The notes: a model not told the origin generated them from the sequence alone. 64,000 nucleotides of DNA from Marinobacter sp. F4216 (GCF_019931195.1 NZ_JAIOUO010000003.1:434001-498000), one strand, 5' to 3'; counted from the first letter of the stretch, positions 45,355-54,508 are shown. Numbers and translations: made by a program.

Positions 45355-46125
45355 ATGAAAAAAGTATCGAAAATCAGCCTCTGGCTACTGGCCGGAGTCG
45401 CACTGATCCTTTCAGGGCCACTGCTGATGGCCACCAGTGGCAGCCTGCAAGGTGCAGAAAGCTGGCAAACCGCCAGCCGGGAAAGTGCTGGCCTTGCGCC
45501 GGCACCAGAGGACTATGACGGTGCGGTCGTGCAGGTTTATGGCGCACGGGCCTGGAGTTGGCGGGGGTACTTTGCCGTGCACACCTGGATAGCCACCAAG
45601 AACCAGGGCGCCAGCGACTACCACGTTCACGAAGTGCTGGGCTGGCGCCACAAGGTGGTGAGGTCGCACCCGAGCGTGCCCGACCGCCACTGGTTCGGCG
45701 CCCGGCCGCAACTCTATGCAGACATCCGTGGTGAGGAGGCAGAGAAACTCATCCCCGCCATCTCCGACGCCGTCGAATCCTACCCCTACCCCACCGAATA
45801 CAAAGCCTGGCCAGGTCCCAACAGCAACACCTTTGTCGCCTGGGTGATCCGCGAAGTACCCGGGCTTGATGTGGCGCTGCCCAACCACGCGATCGGCAAG
45901 GACTACCTGGGCGAAAACTGGGTTGCGGAAGTACCGGGTGGCGCGGGCTACCAACTGTCGGTTGGCGGCTACTTCGGCCTGCTGGCCGGCGTCCGGGAGG
46001 GGCTGGAGCTGAATGTGCTGGGCCTGTCACTGGGAGTAAACCCGATGGCGCTGGGCATCAAACTGCCGGGCATTGGCGAGCTGGCTCTGCGAAACCCGAA
46101 TCCGATGGCAGAAGACAGCCAGTGA
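45355..46125 (+). CDS. DUF3750 exported protein
   Basis: A 256-residue protein with an N-terminal hydrophobic segment (ISLWLLAGVALILSGPLLMAT). It has the DUF3750 pattern: VQVYGARAWSWRGYFAVHTWIATK, YHVHEVLGWR, YPYPTEYKAWPGPNSNTFVAWVIREVPGLDVALPNHAIGKDYL and a Gly/Leu-rich end with NPMALGIKLPGIGELAL. The conserved His, Asn and Cys-less core NSNTF resembles an NlpC/P60-like fold, but I cannot confirm activity. Ribosome site weak. Stands alone after the Crp/Fnr gene. Confidence 0.82.
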   Translation: MKKVSKISLWLLAGVALILSGPLLMATSGSLQGAESWQTASRESAGLAPAPEDYDGAVVQVYGARAWSWRGYFAVHTWIATKNQGASDYHVHEVLGWRHKVVRSHPSVPDRHWFGARPQLYADIRGEEAEKLIPAISDAVESYPYPTEYKAWPGPNSNTFVAWVIREVPGLDVALPNHAIGKDYLGENWVAEVPGGAGYQLSVGGYFGLLAGVREGLELNVLGLSLGVNPMALGIKLPGIGELALRNPNPMAEDSQ

Positions 46126-46157
46126 TGGGGCATGCGGCCGTCTAAACACCAGAGGCA

Positions 46158-46171
46158 GTTTCAACATGAAA
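46158..46171. repeat. Second copy of the 14-base palindromic element GTTTCAACATGAAA
   Basis: The sequence is identical over 14 bases to site 1 upstream of the sigma-54 promoter (34458-34471). It lies 20 bases before the methyltransferase ATG, downstream of DUF3750. No -24/-12 motif is seen beside it. Confidence 0.4.
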
Positions 46172-46190
46172 AAAGGGCCCCTTTGTTCTT

Positions 46191-46835
46191 ATGGACCCCG
46201 TTGACCTGTATTCGAGCCGCGTCGCTACCTACACCAGGTTCGTAAATGTCGTCCGCTATCCGCAAGGTATCCGTGCGTACTTTCTGCGCGCCTCCTGGCT
46301 CCGGCCAGGCCTTCATGTGCTCGATGCCGGATGCGGCACTGGATTCGCGACGCTCGCACTCAGGGACGCGTTACTTAAGCGGCGAATGGTTCCCGGATCC
46401 TTCCACGCGTTCGATCTGACGCCGGCGATGATTGACCGCTTTCGCGCAATACTTCACAAGCGTGCTATCACGGACGTCGAACTTACACAGGCCGATGTTC
46501 TTGAATCAGAGACGTTGCCAGCGGAATGGACCAACTACGATCTGATCATTTCCGCCTCGATGTTCGAGTACCTTCCCCCGCACCGCGTGAGTGAAGGGTT
46601 TCAAAGACTGCGCTCGCGGCTGAACGAAGGTGGGCGATTCGTCCTTTTCATCACACGCCGAAACTGGCTTACACGCCCTCTTATCGGCCAGTGGTGGCAA
46701 GCGAACCTGTATAGCGAGAAGGAACTGAAAGAGGCACTGTACAAGGCTGGTTTCACTTCCCTGACGGTTTCCCGATTCCCTATCCAGTACCGATGGTTGT
46801 CGCTCTGGGGCTTCGTTATCGAAGCGACGACATAA
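46191..46835 (+). CDS. Class I SAM-dependent methyltransferase
   Basis: A 214-residue methyltransferase. Motif I is HVLDAGCGTGFATLAL (about 42-57), motif II is FHAFDLTPAMIDRFR, and motif IV-like YDLIISASMFEYLPPHRVSEGFQRLRSRLNEGGRFVLFITRRNW. Substrate unknown. No good ribosome site precedes the ATG (46191). It is followed by a cupin and an ATC-hydrolase-like gene on the same strand with less regular composition than the surroundings, suggesting a small acquired group. Confidence 0.78.
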   Translation: MDPVDLYSSRVATYTRFVNVVRYPQGIRAYFLRASWLRPGLHVLDAGCGTGFATLALRDALLKRRMVPGSFHAFDLTPAMIDRFRAILHKRAITDVELTQADVLESETLPAEWTNYDLIISASMFEYLPPHRVSEGFQRLRSRLNEGGRFVLFITRRNWLTRPLIGQWWQANLYSEKELKEALYKAGFTSLTVSRFPIQYRWLSLWGFVIEATT

Positions 46836-46945
46836 TTTGCCCCAGGCGGATATTTTCGCGAGATAAACGTAGAAACTTCACTCCGCTTCGAGAGTCCTAC
46901 CAAGAGCGACAGGGGATCGATCTTTTGCCCGGGGAGGACACCAAC

Positions 46946-47326
46946 ATGATGCATTTCAAAAACCTCAACGAGGTCGTTGAATCGCTAAAAACAGATGAGT
47001 CGACTAAAAATGATCCTATCAAAAGGGTGTTCGTTTTCGATGGAGCGCATTTAACGGCGAATGTCGGGGTGGTTCGTGACAGTGGCAATGCCCTTCATAC
47101 TCAAAATCACCACGATGAGATACTCGTTATCATCGAGGGCAACGTCGATTTCAAAGTTGGCGATGAGATAAAGCAAGTCAGTCAGGGAGACCTGGTCTTC
47201 ATTCCACAACACACCCTCCACGGGCCAATATTGAAGGAGGGGCAAAGCTTCGCAGCACTGTCCGTGTTCGCCCCTTATTTTGACAGGTCGAAGAACAACA
47301 TCGTGTGGGACAGGGATTCCGCTTAG
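46946..47326 (+). CDS. Cupin-domain protein
   Basis: A 126-residue single-domain cupin. Metal-ligand motif 1 is HTQNHHDEILVIIEGNVDFKVG and motif 2 is GDLVFIPQHTLHGPI. The ATG at 46946 has GGAGG eight bases upstream, which decides the start; the open frame extends 51 codons further 5' without such a site and overlaps the methyltransferase. Function may be enzyme or small-molecule sensor. DNA here is more AT-rich than neighbours. Confidence 0.75.
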   Translation: MMHFKNLNEVVESLKTDESTKNDPIKRVFVFDGAHLTANVGVVRDSGNALHTQNHHDEILVIIEGNVDFKVGDEIKQVSQGDLVFIPQHTLHGPILKEGQSFAALSVFAPYFDRSKNNIVWDRDSA

Positions 47327-47375
47327 CTGTCGTTGCTTGTGCGATTGACATCAAGTGATTTTGGATGGCGCGGCC

Positions 47376-48149
47376 ATGTCACGCCAAGACAAGAAAATGA
47401 ACCTAGCGAACCGAACGTACATAGCCGCTTGTAAGATGATTTACCGGCCGGTTTTCCGTCGATCAGCTCGACAGATTCTGAAGGGTCGGCTGTTTGATCT
47501 TACCCAGCCAGAAAAGGGACGGTGGCTTGAATCCGACATCAATGACTATCTCAGGCAAACATGGGCGCGTTCCGAACAGTTGATGCCAATGGCAGAACTC
47601 GACACTTTGCCAACCTATGGCAATCGTCAAACGGTCTTTCTGGCGGTAATCACGACCGCTGCCTATCAGGTGATGATAAGCCGTGGTGTGCCTTCGGAGT
47701 ACGCCAGGACATTGGTGGCCGATGTAGGCTGGAAAGTTTATAACTGGATGCTAACGGCCGTATCCATACCTTTTCGTGTCACCAGCCGCGACCCTGCAAT
47801 ACGTATAGCAAGGACACTCCGAGCGCTCATGGTTTTCCCGTTCAGCGCGCCCGGACCTCCGGGGTATACGGTGAAAGCGTGGACCGAGGGAGGCAACACC
47901 TACACATACTGGACGCACTGCCCACCACAAACCTTTGTTCGTCGTGTGATTGAACGGCATGGTGATCATGGCGAACTGGATGCGTTCTTCCAGTCCTGGT
48001 GTCTATACGATTGGCCGGGGGCCGATGTCATTGCCAGCGATGGGCAACACGGGCATTACAGTCGTCCGCATACACTCTCAAGGGACGATTCGGTGTGCGA
48101 CATGTGCTGGCATGGTTGTGCCCGGACGGGCGAGGCACCTGAAGCCTGA
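47376..48149 (+). CDS. ATC-hydrolase-like protein (uncertain)
   Basis: A 257-residue protein. The C-terminal part, with THCPPQTFVRRVIERHGDHGELDAFFQSWCLYDWP followed by HYSRPHTLSRDDSVCDMCWHG, resembles the L-2-amino-thiazoline-4-carboxylic acid hydrolase-like family, in which cysteines and a CDFRW-type end recur. The N-terminal half is helical with hydrophobic stretches (VFLAVITTAAYQVMI, YNWMLTAVSIPF). Start uncertain: GTG 47355, ATG 47376 or ATG 47397; no strong ribosome site. Third gene of the methyltransferase-cupin group. Function not assignable. Confidence 0.5.
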   Translation: MSRQDKKMNLANRTYIAACKMIYRPVFRRSARQILKGRLFDLTQPEKGRWLESDINDYLRQTWARSEQLMPMAELDTLPTYGNRQTVFLAVITTAAYQVMISRGVPSEYARTLVADVGWKVYNWMLTAVSIPFRVTSRDPAIRIARTLRALMVFPFSAPGPPGYTVKAWTEGGNTYTYWTHCPPQTFVRRVIERHGDHGELDAFFQSWCLYDWPGADVIASDGQHGHYSRPHTLSRDDSVCDMCWHGCARTGEAPEA

Positions 48150-48159
48150 GGCAATGGGG

Positions 48160-49215
48160 TTAAAAAATGGGTTCGCCGGTGGCTTTGACCGCATAAAACA
48201 GACAGTCGCTCTTCGCAATCACCGGATTGGTAGTGATCATAAAGGCTTTGATCGCCTGGGCGGGGTAGATCTGTCCATCCTTGATGCGGAGCACCTGTTC
48301 CAGGTTCTCGGTCCGGTTGTGGCCGATGGCTGTGAGTATGCTGAGGCCCTTGTTACCAATCCAGCCCAGGGGCTCATCCGGGGAAACCACGCCAAAATTG
48401 CGGTGCTCAATGTCAGGAGGAAACGTCAGATCCGCATGGCCGGAGGGTTCAGGCCGGTATTCGATGGTCGCTTCAGGCGCGAGCTCCACCCGAATCGGAT
48501 TTCGCAGTACAGCGACCTCCCATTCCGCCTTTTCCAGCGACAACACGTCCGGTTTTGAGGTGTACCGGACAAGCCCCTCATACGCCAGTTGATGAGCGTG
48601 TTCGTCCTGGGCGCCACCACACTCGATGGTTACCGTCGGTACCTCCTGCTCGGAATATTCCATCAACGCACCCAGGCGAAGGTCCGTCATGATCAGCCGG
48701 TCGGTAAAGAGCGAGGTCAGTGCCTGGTGAGCGGCGTCATTGGTAATGGTCACCGCAAAGGCAGGCCCCGTGCCTGAGGTGTTGTGCACATCCAGCAGGC
48801 ACTCGGGCCTTGCATTGCGAAGCTCAGCCAGCATGGCCTGGGCGATGGCACCCTCTTCCCCCTCGAACGGTTCCTTGAAACACCGGTTCAGATCGAGCCC
48901 CTCGGGCAGCTGGCGCAGCGAAAACATGGGTGGAATCTTCGCGGGATATACCCCTCCCAGGACAAACAGCATGTTGACCTCGGGGGTGCGCTGTTCGAGC
49001 AGCCACCGGTGAAGCGCAAACAGGCCCGAAGGCTCATTACCGTGTAGAAGCGTTGCCATGGCCCGGGTGCGGGAACGATCACGACCGGCAACACGAACCA
49101 CCGTGGGCTTGTTCAGTCGGTCCAGCCACTCAAGGGGGGAGCGGCCCAATGTGCGGGGCGACGGATTGTTCAGATAATCCAGTACGTTCAGATTGCTCAC
49201 GTCAACAAAGACCAT
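48160..49215 (-). CDS. Succinylglutamate desuccinylase/aspartoacylase-family zinc hydrolase
   Basis: A 351-residue M14-like metallohydrolase. Zinc ligands His58 and Glu61 are seen in TLLHGNEPSG and His about 143 in LLDVHNTSGTG; TVTIECGGAQDEHAHQLAYEGL carries the general-base Glu. The family removes N-acyl groups from amino acids (AstE, ASPA). It is the second gene of a pair: its start lies 19 bases inside the upstream carboxylate-amine ligase gene, so the two are co-translated. The substrate is perhaps an N-acylated or gamma-linked amino acid handled by both enzymes; not proved. Confidence 0.85.
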   Translation of the reverse strand: MVFVDVSNLNVLDYLNNPSPRTLGRSPLEWLDRLNKPTVVRVAGRDRSRTRAMATLLHGNEPSGLFALHRWLLEQRTPEVNMLFVLGGVYPAKIPPMFSLRQLPEGLDLNRCFKEPFEGEEGAIAQAMLAELRNARPECLLDVHNTSGTGPAFAVTITNDAAHQALTSLFTDRLIMTDLRLGALMEYSEQEVPTVTIECGGAQDEHAHQLAYEGLVRYTSKPDVLSLEKAEWEVAVLRNPIRVELAPEATIEYRPEPSGHADLTFPPDIEHRNFGVVSPDEPLGWIGNKGLSILTAIGHNRTENLEQVLRIKDGQIYPAQAIKAFMITTNPVIAKSDCLFYAVKATGEPIF

Positions 49216-50681
49216 TCGTGCAGCGGCCGGTTTTCCTTCTGGTTGGCCATGTATATAGACAGCATGCTCCGGAACGCCTCATCGGGGGTCTGGGACACCT
49301 GGAATGACTCGGTGATATGGCGCTGCCAGCGGGCGCCAGACATGTTGGATTCAATCCGGCCCTCGATGATTCCCAGCAGGCGGTGTATTTCCGCCTCGTC
49401 CACATCGGTCTGTTTCAGGGCTTCCCGAGCCCGCGGCAGCAGTTCGCGGGCTACGGTTAACAACGGCGTGTCCTGCAACTGAACCTGATTCTTGTGTGGC
49501 CAGATGATCTCAGCGCCGATGCCGTACTTGGCGGCCCGATAGAAATTGTGCTCGGTGTAGTGGAAAGGGAGTATCGAGGTCAGGTGATGAATGTCATCGA
49601 GCACCGCCAACGCCGCCCCGATCACGAACAGCCCGTTCGCACACATATCAACGGCGGTGGGCCCTGCCGGCATGGAACGAATCTCGATGCGCAGATGCCC
49701 CCCTTCAGTGTGATCGTAGATGGCCCGGTTCCAGGGCCAGGTGGTGCCCTGGTGCAAGCGCAGCTCGGTTAGTTTGGGCACTTCCCCGCGGTCAATCACG
49801 GCCATCGGGTCTTCGTCCGACATCAGCGGAATGATGGGGGGATACAGCGATGCCGAAGCAGCGAACAACTCCCAGGCGCTCCTGGCCCAGCCGTTTCCAT
49901 AATACACCCTGGGTGGGTGGCGCCAGGTTTTATGATTGGGGGATCGGCTGTCGATGGATTGCTTGAACAGCGCAATACGGGTTTCGTCCCATAAATGATG
50001 ACCAAACAGGCTGGGGGAATTGCTGGACAGCGCGAGGGCAATCGGCGTGACGAGCTGGACCGCATTGAAATAATCGGCGAAGCGGTTAGCGGGCACCCGC
50101 CAATGCAGCTGAAACGAGGTATTGGCGCCCTCCATGTACACATCGTCGACCTCCAGATCAATGACATCGTTACCGCCGATGTGGATGCTGAACGGCTCAC
50201 CTCGTTGCTCGATCAGCGCTTTGGATAACGCATGGTAGCGGGGTTCGTCCGTCATCACCTCCGGTCCCATATCGGCCTGGCGAAGCGTGGGCAAGATGCC
50301 GATTGGCACCAGTTCCCCGTCGAGTGATGCAGCGTGCTGGTTTATTCGTTGAATGGCCGACAGCAGCTCCTGCTCTGTCCGGGCGAACGGATCGCCTTTG
50401 AAAGCCTGGGGGCTGAGGTTGTATTCGAGATTGAAGCGGTTGAGTTCAACCGTCAGTTGGGGATCCTGAACCCTGGCCGCAATTTCCGTGTTGATAGGCT
50501 GAACCCGAAGATCCGGGTTGACGATGTAGAACTCGACCTCGGCACCAATGGAAGCCTTTCCCTCACCAAAGCCGGGCCGGTTCAGAAGACGAGTCAGTGC
50601 GCTGAGATCCGTCCGGACCTTGGCCGCAAAACGCTCAAACTCCTCCGCCGAAAACTCCGTTCTGTTAATCGACAGTCCCAC
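49197..50681 (-). CDS. Glutamate-cysteine ligase (GCS2)-like carboxylate-amine ligase
   Basis: A 494-residue ATP-dependent ligase-family protein. The signature SIGAEVEFYIVNPDLRVQPINTEIA holds the catalytic Glu residues. VELNRFNLEYNLSPQ, TSFQLHWRVPANRFADYFNA, SPSLFGHHLWDETRIALFKQSID, and EGGHLRIEIRSMPAGPTAVDMCAN complete the GCS2-like core. Start is GTG with GAGGGG upstream. The C-terminus overlaps the aspartoacylase-type gene. Members make gamma-glutamyl or similar amide bonds; which one here is unknown. Marinobacter-type genomes carry this pair in place of a standard gshA context, as far as I can judge. Confidence 0.85.
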   Translation of the reverse strand: MGLSINRTEFSAEEFERFAAKVRTDLSALTRLLNRPGFGEGKASIGAEVEFYIVNPDLRVQPINTEIAARVQDPQLTVELNRFNLEYNLSPQAFKGDPFARTEQELLSAIQRINQHAASLDGELVPIGILPTLRQADMGPEVMTDEPRYHALSKALIEQRGEPFSIHIGGNDVIDLEVDDVYMEGANTSFQLHWRVPANRFADYFNAVQLVTPIALALSSNSPSLFGHHLWDETRIALFKQSIDSRSPNHKTWRHPPRVYYGNGWARSAWELFAASASLYPPIIPLMSDEDPMAVIDRGEVPKLTELRLHQGTTWPWNRAIYDHTEGGHLRIEIRSMPAGPTAVDMCANGLFVIGAALAVLDDIHHLTSILPFHYTEHNFYRAAKYGIGAEIIWPHKNQVQLQDTPLLTVARELLPRAREALKQTDVDEAEIHRLLGIIEGRIESNMSGARWQRHITESFQVSQTPDEAFRSMLSIYMANQKENRPLHEWSLLT

Positions 50682-50747
50682 GGTTACTTTGCCCCTCGCA
50701 CTGACTTATCTTGATAGTAGTGGAAGGGACGCGCCATCCCAAAACCG

Positions 50748-51080
50748 TTAATCCGCGGATGACAAGGGCGGCGGGAAATCCAGGACACGGGTGTCTATCG
50801 ATGCAGGCGGTTCACAAGAGCGGCCCTGATGCAGCAGGACCTGCTGCAATTCCAGAACCGAGTCGTACATCATTGCCTGAATTTCCAATAACGCCTTCAT
50901 GGGACTACCAGCGACCCGCCGCTTGGCTTCAATCACGAACTGAAGTCCACGCAGCCGGGTCTGGTTGGCCTCGGAACTGCCGCGGATGCAGTCCTCAATC
51001 AGTTCGGATCGTAATTTTTCGAAGCCTTCCGGATCACGCTGAGCCAGGTCCTTGAGCTCATCAAATGATGGCAACTCCAT
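50748..51080 (-). CDS. DUF3135 protein
   Basis: A 110-residue soluble protein matching DUF3135: MELPSFDELKDLAQRDPEGFEKLRSELIEDCIRGSSEANQTRLRGLQFVIEAKRRVAGSPMKALLEIQAMMYDS. The pattern of a helical N-terminus, QFxIExxRRxAxxPMxAxxxIxxMM is the family core. Function unknown. GGAGG precedes ATG. About 66 bases separate it from the ligase gene downstream; it may be in the same operon. Confidence 0.8.
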   Translation of the reverse strand: MELPSFDELKDLAQRDPEGFEKLRSELIEDCIRGSSEANQTRLRGLQFVIEAKRRVAGSPMKALLEIQAMMYDSVLELQQVLLHQGRSCEPPASIDTRVLDFPPPLSSAD

Positions 51081-51210
51081 AACTTTCCTCCTTCCCTGGA
51101 TTCAAGTAACAGGTACTGCACCATTCCTGTCCAAGGCTCCGCTTTGGCAGAGATCAAGCGGAGACCACTCATTTCAGTTAAGTCCTGGCGGGTGACGAAA
51201 TCAAGGGAGT

Positions 51211-52275
51211 TCAGTTTGAAGCGCGGGATTCCGCCCGCCTGATGTAGTAGTTGATGGAGAATGCGGTCGCACCGTCCAGGTCCTGGTCGCCATCCCGCAC
51301 TTCGGCCAGTGCATCGGCGAAGCGCCAGTCGTTCCAGGAGGCCAGATCCCGTGCCGCCCAACCTGCCAGCAACGGATGGGTTTGAATCAGCAGCGCATAG
51401 CTGTCTGCAATTCGTTGCCGCAGACTGGAACGGTTACGGGCACCTTGTACCGACAGCGCTTTGACGACTTCCACCACGGCATCGGACTCGCGGTCGGCAG
51501 CGCCAAGATAATGCTGTTCCAGCCATTCGACGGCCTCTTCACCATCAATTTCGATCAGCGCCGTCGCCCACGCCGAAAGATTGAGTGTGATGCCGAGCTG
51601 CGCCCGGCTCTCCATGGCCTGGCGTATGATTTGCTCTTCCTCCGGCCGCGCATCCACACCCAGCAGCAGAATGTAGAGCGCATGCCACTCGATATACTTC
51701 AGGTTGCCCAGGAAACGATGAACCTGAGTGGCGGGCACGACACTGTCAGCCTCACGGATCGTATCGTAGGAAGACTGCCCGACTTCCAGATAGGCAAGTT
51801 TGTGAATACTTTCATCTTCGCTGGCAAGATACGGCACAAAGAACCTGGCCCGACTCTCCACTCGTGCCGTCCGGTTCCAGGCTGGCGCCCGCTTCACGAT
51901 TTTCCTCACAATGTCCTGGTAGGCAGGGGTTGCGTAACCAGCCGATCGCCACTCGTTTTTCGAGGCGTCGAAGACCAATGCCACGGAGTCCCCGGGCCTG
52001 AGCGCCAGGCGTTTGCGTGTCGTACTTGGGAGGAACAGATCAATCGGTGGTGCTTCAACGTCATCTTTGAGTACTTCAACCACCGAGTACGAAAACGGCT
52101 TGTCCGGGTTTTCACGGGCAAAAACGACCACCTCGGCGTGCAGCAGCCGGTCGGTCGCGGTTTCCTCAGGATATGGAATGCAGACCATGCACGCTTCGAC
52201 ACGGCCCACCATGAGCGGCAGGCAGATCAGTGCCAGAGTGACAAAGTAAGGTGAGAGGCGACTCGCCCTCGGCAT
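51211..52275 (-). CDS. Hypothetical exported protein (354 aa)
   Basis: A 354-residue protein. The start ATG 52275 gives a signal peptide (PYFVTLALICLPLMVGRVEACMVC), with two cysteines in MVCIPYP just after it. AGGGAG lies upstream; a 31-residue longer reading lacks support. The first 100 residues look like a beta domain (VVVFARENPDKPFSYSVVEVLKDD, DSVALVFDASKNEWRSAG). The rest is helical and repeat-like, perhaps HEAT-like. No family recognised. It is divergent from the CobW-type gene. Confidence 0.6.
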   Translation of the reverse strand: MPRASRLSPYFVTLALICLPLMVGRVEACMVCIPYPEETATDRLLHAEVVVFARENPDKPFSYSVVEVLKDDVEAPPIDLFLPSTTRKRLALRPGDSVALVFDASKNEWRSAGYATPAYQDIVRKIVKRAPAWNRTARVESRARFFVPYLASEDESIHKLAYLEVGQSSYDTIREADSVVPATQVHRFLGNLKYIEWHALYILLLGVDARPEEEQIIRQAMESRAQLGITLNLSAWATALIEIDGEEAVEWLEQHYLGAADRESDAVVEVVKALSVQGARNRSSLRQRIADSYALLIQTHPLLAGWAARDLASWNDWRFADALAEVRDGDQDLDGATAFSINYYIRRAESRASN

Positions 52276-52433
52276 CACGGCGCTCCCTGGATGAAAGGAC
52301 CTAATCGTGGCTAACAAAATGTGACTGAGACTGGACAGGCCCGCCTGAAAGAGAGAGCCTCGGGCCAAAACCAGTCACACCAAGTTTAGGCAGAAAATCC
52401 ACTCCGGGTTCCCAGGGGAGACGTATATTTCTC

Positions 52434-53438
52434 ATGAACACCGCACCGGGGCCCATCAGGGCTGTTCCAACCAATATCATTACCGGCTTTCTCGGCGTCG
52501 GAAAAACTTCCGCAATACTGAACTTGCTGAAGCACAAGCCTGAAGACGAGCGATGGGCCGTGCTGGTCAATGAATTCGGGGAGATTGGTGTCGATGGCAG
52601 TCTGTTTGAGGGCCAGCATGAACGGGACCAGGATGTCTTCATCCGCGAGGTGCCGGGTGGCTGCATGTGCTGTGCTTCCGGCCTGCCCATGCAAATTGCC
52701 CTGAACCAGCTGCTGGCCCGGGCGCAGCCGGACAGGTTGCTGGTTGAACCAACCGGTCTGGGTCATCCCATCGAAGTGCTACAGGTTCTGTCGGCGGACC
52801 ATTACCGGGATGTCCTTACCCTGCAGAAAACCCTGACCCTGGTCGATGCCCGGAAGCTTGCGGATCCGCGCTATACGCAACACGAGACCTTTAACCAGCA
52901 GATTTCCATTGCCGATATCGTGATCGGCAATAAACGCGATCTGTACCAACCGGGTGATGAGGAGCGGCTGACCGAATACACCCGTATTCATGTCAGTGCA
53001 GAGACACCGACAGTGCTTACCGAGCACGGCATTATCGATATCGACTTACTGCACGGCGCGACACGCTCGCTGCGGACAGGCGAAACCCACCACCACGCCC
53101 ATAAGCCTGCCGAACGGCTCTCGGAGGCCCCAATCCCGGATTGTGGTTATCTGAAGGCGCACAATCGTGGCGAAGGATACGAGAGCATCGGCTGGCGATT
53201 CTCGCCGGAAAAATCGTTCAATCACGACAAATTACTCGCCTTCCTGAAGGGGATCGACGCCGACCGTGTGAAAGCGGTGTTTATCACCGACAGTGGCGTT
53301 TTTGGCTACAACGCAACGTCTGACGCCTTAACAGAAACGCCTCTGGAAGATTGCCCGGAAAGCCGCATAGAGATTATCGGGGCGGGGCTGAGCGATAGCC
53401 TTGAAACGGAGCTCATGTCTTGCCTGTCGGATCGATAA
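52434..53438 (+). CDS. CobW/COG0523-family GTP-binding metallochaperone
   Basis: A 334-residue G3E GTPase. Walker A GFLGVGKTS (about 18-26), Walker B-like LLVEPTGLGHP, the metal motif GGCMCC (CxCC), NKRDL guanine specificity, and a His-rich stretch (GETHHHAHKP) before the C-terminal CobW_C domain (GWRFSPEKSFNHDKLLAFLKGID). COG0523 proteins insert or deliver Zn, Co, Fe or Ni. No target enzyme is evident next to it. Start ATG 52434 follows a modest ribosome site; divergent from the exported protein. Confidence 0.9.
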   Translation: MNTAPGPIRAVPTNIITGFLGVGKTSAILNLLKHKPEDERWAVLVNEFGEIGVDGSLFEGQHERDQDVFIREVPGGCMCCASGLPMQIALNQLLARAQPDRLLVEPTGLGHPIEVLQVLSADHYRDVLTLQKTLTLVDARKLADPRYTQHETFNQQISIADIVIGNKRDLYQPGDEERLTEYTRIHVSAETPTVLTEHGIIDIDLLHGATRSLRTGETHHHAHKPAERLSEAPIPDCGYLKAHNRGEGYESIGWRFSPEKSFNHDKLLAFLKGIDADRVKAVFITDSGVFGYNATSDALTETPLEDCPESRIEIIGAGLSDSLETELMSCLSDR

Positions 53439-53448
53439 ACGACCCGTT

Positions 53449-54489
53449 TTACTGGCCCAACGACTGAAGGCTGTCCTCGGTTATTTGCTGCCTGAAAGTC
53501 CTGGGCGTCACCTCAAACCAATCCTTACAGGCCCGATTAAAGGCGGATTGTTCAGAGTAGCCCAATAGGCCGGCGATCTGACTGAGTTTCAGGTTGGGCT
53601 CCGCCAGGTACTGGCGGGCCAGTTTCTGTCGTTCCTCATTCAGCAGCTGCTCATAGGTCACCCCCTCCTGGCCCAGTCGTCGCTGAAGGGTTCGTTTGTG
53701 CATGTTCAGATGTGAAGCAATGGTTTCGCTGCTGCATTTACCCGTGGGTAACAGGGTGTTGACCAGGCGCGTCACATCCTCGGCCAGGGTCATGGCATTG
53801 GGGGCCTGCTGGGAGGCAAGGTACTGCTCAGCCAGCTGCCAGGTCTGGTGATCGGCGCTGGCCAGAGGGATATCGAACACATCAGGGCTCAGACAAAACC
53901 CACACCAGCTGTCGTTAAAATGGGGCGTACAATGAAAAACTTCCCGGTAGGCCGCTTCGGCACCGGCCCTCGGATGTTTGAAGTGTACGCTGAGGGGGTC
54001 AAAACACTCCCCGCACAGCAGCTTCATCGCGTGCATGGAGTTGGAGAGGCTGAGTTCGTAGGCCTGGGGGCGATAGCCGCCGGCATCGGCGTCATCGATG
54101 AGGAAGGCAAATCGAACACGTTGATCTTCACCGCTTCCCTCCACCGTTTTGCTCAGTCCCAACGCCGGGCTGTGCAAATGCAGGTAGCGTGCGATGCTGT
54201 TGATGGCATCGCCCACGGTATCGGCGCTGCGGGCAATGACGCTGACCGGCCCGAGAATATCCATACCCTGGTATTCCGCCAGTTTCAGACCAAACTCCGG
54301 GTAGTTGAGTTCACGGGCAGTGTCCTCGAGCAGTGCCGACAGATGCCGGTAGACGATGAACGAGCGGTCATCACGATGCTCCGACGGAGGAATGCGGTAC
54401 TTGCCAAGCAACGGCAATGGGTCCCCGCCCCGCAGCCGGACCAGCTGGTCAAATCCTCTGAGATTGGTTGCCCGAATCAGATGGGTCAC
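53449..54489 (-). CDS. AraC-family transcriptional regulator (arabinose-binding-like N-terminus)
   Basis: A 346-residue regulator of the OruR/ArgR-like AraC branch. N-terminal ligand domain (about 20-205) with LLEDTARELNYPEFGLKLAEYQGMDILGPVSVIARSADTVGDAINSIARYL is typical of PF12625. C-terminal AraC HTH: ETIASHLNMHKRTLQRRLGQEGVTYEQLLNEERQKLARQYL and LSQIAGLLGYSEQSAFNRACKDWFEVTPRTFRQQI. Start is GTG with AGGAGG seven bases upstream. Divergent from a flavin monooxygenase/hydrolase operon, which it most likely controls, through helically phased GTC repeats between them. Confidence 0.88.
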   Translation of the reverse strand: MTHLIRATNLRGFDQLVRLRGGDPLPLLGKYRIPPSEHRDDRSFIVYRHLSALLEDTARELNYPEFGLKLAEYQGMDILGPVSVIARSADTVGDAINSIARYLHLHSPALGLSKTVEGSGEDQRVRFAFLIDDADAGGYRPQAYELSLSNSMHAMKLLCGECFDPLSVHFKHPRAGAEAAYREVFHCTPHFNDSWCGFCLSPDVFDIPLASADHQTWQLAEQYLASQQAPNAMTLAEDVTRLVNTLLPTGKCSSETIASHLNMHKRTLQRRLGQEGVTYEQLLNEERQKLARQYLAEPNLKLSQIAGLLGYSEQSAFNRACKDWFEVTPRTFRQQITEDSLQSLGQ

Positions 54490-54508
54490 GATGCCTCCTG
54501 TCCCAATA

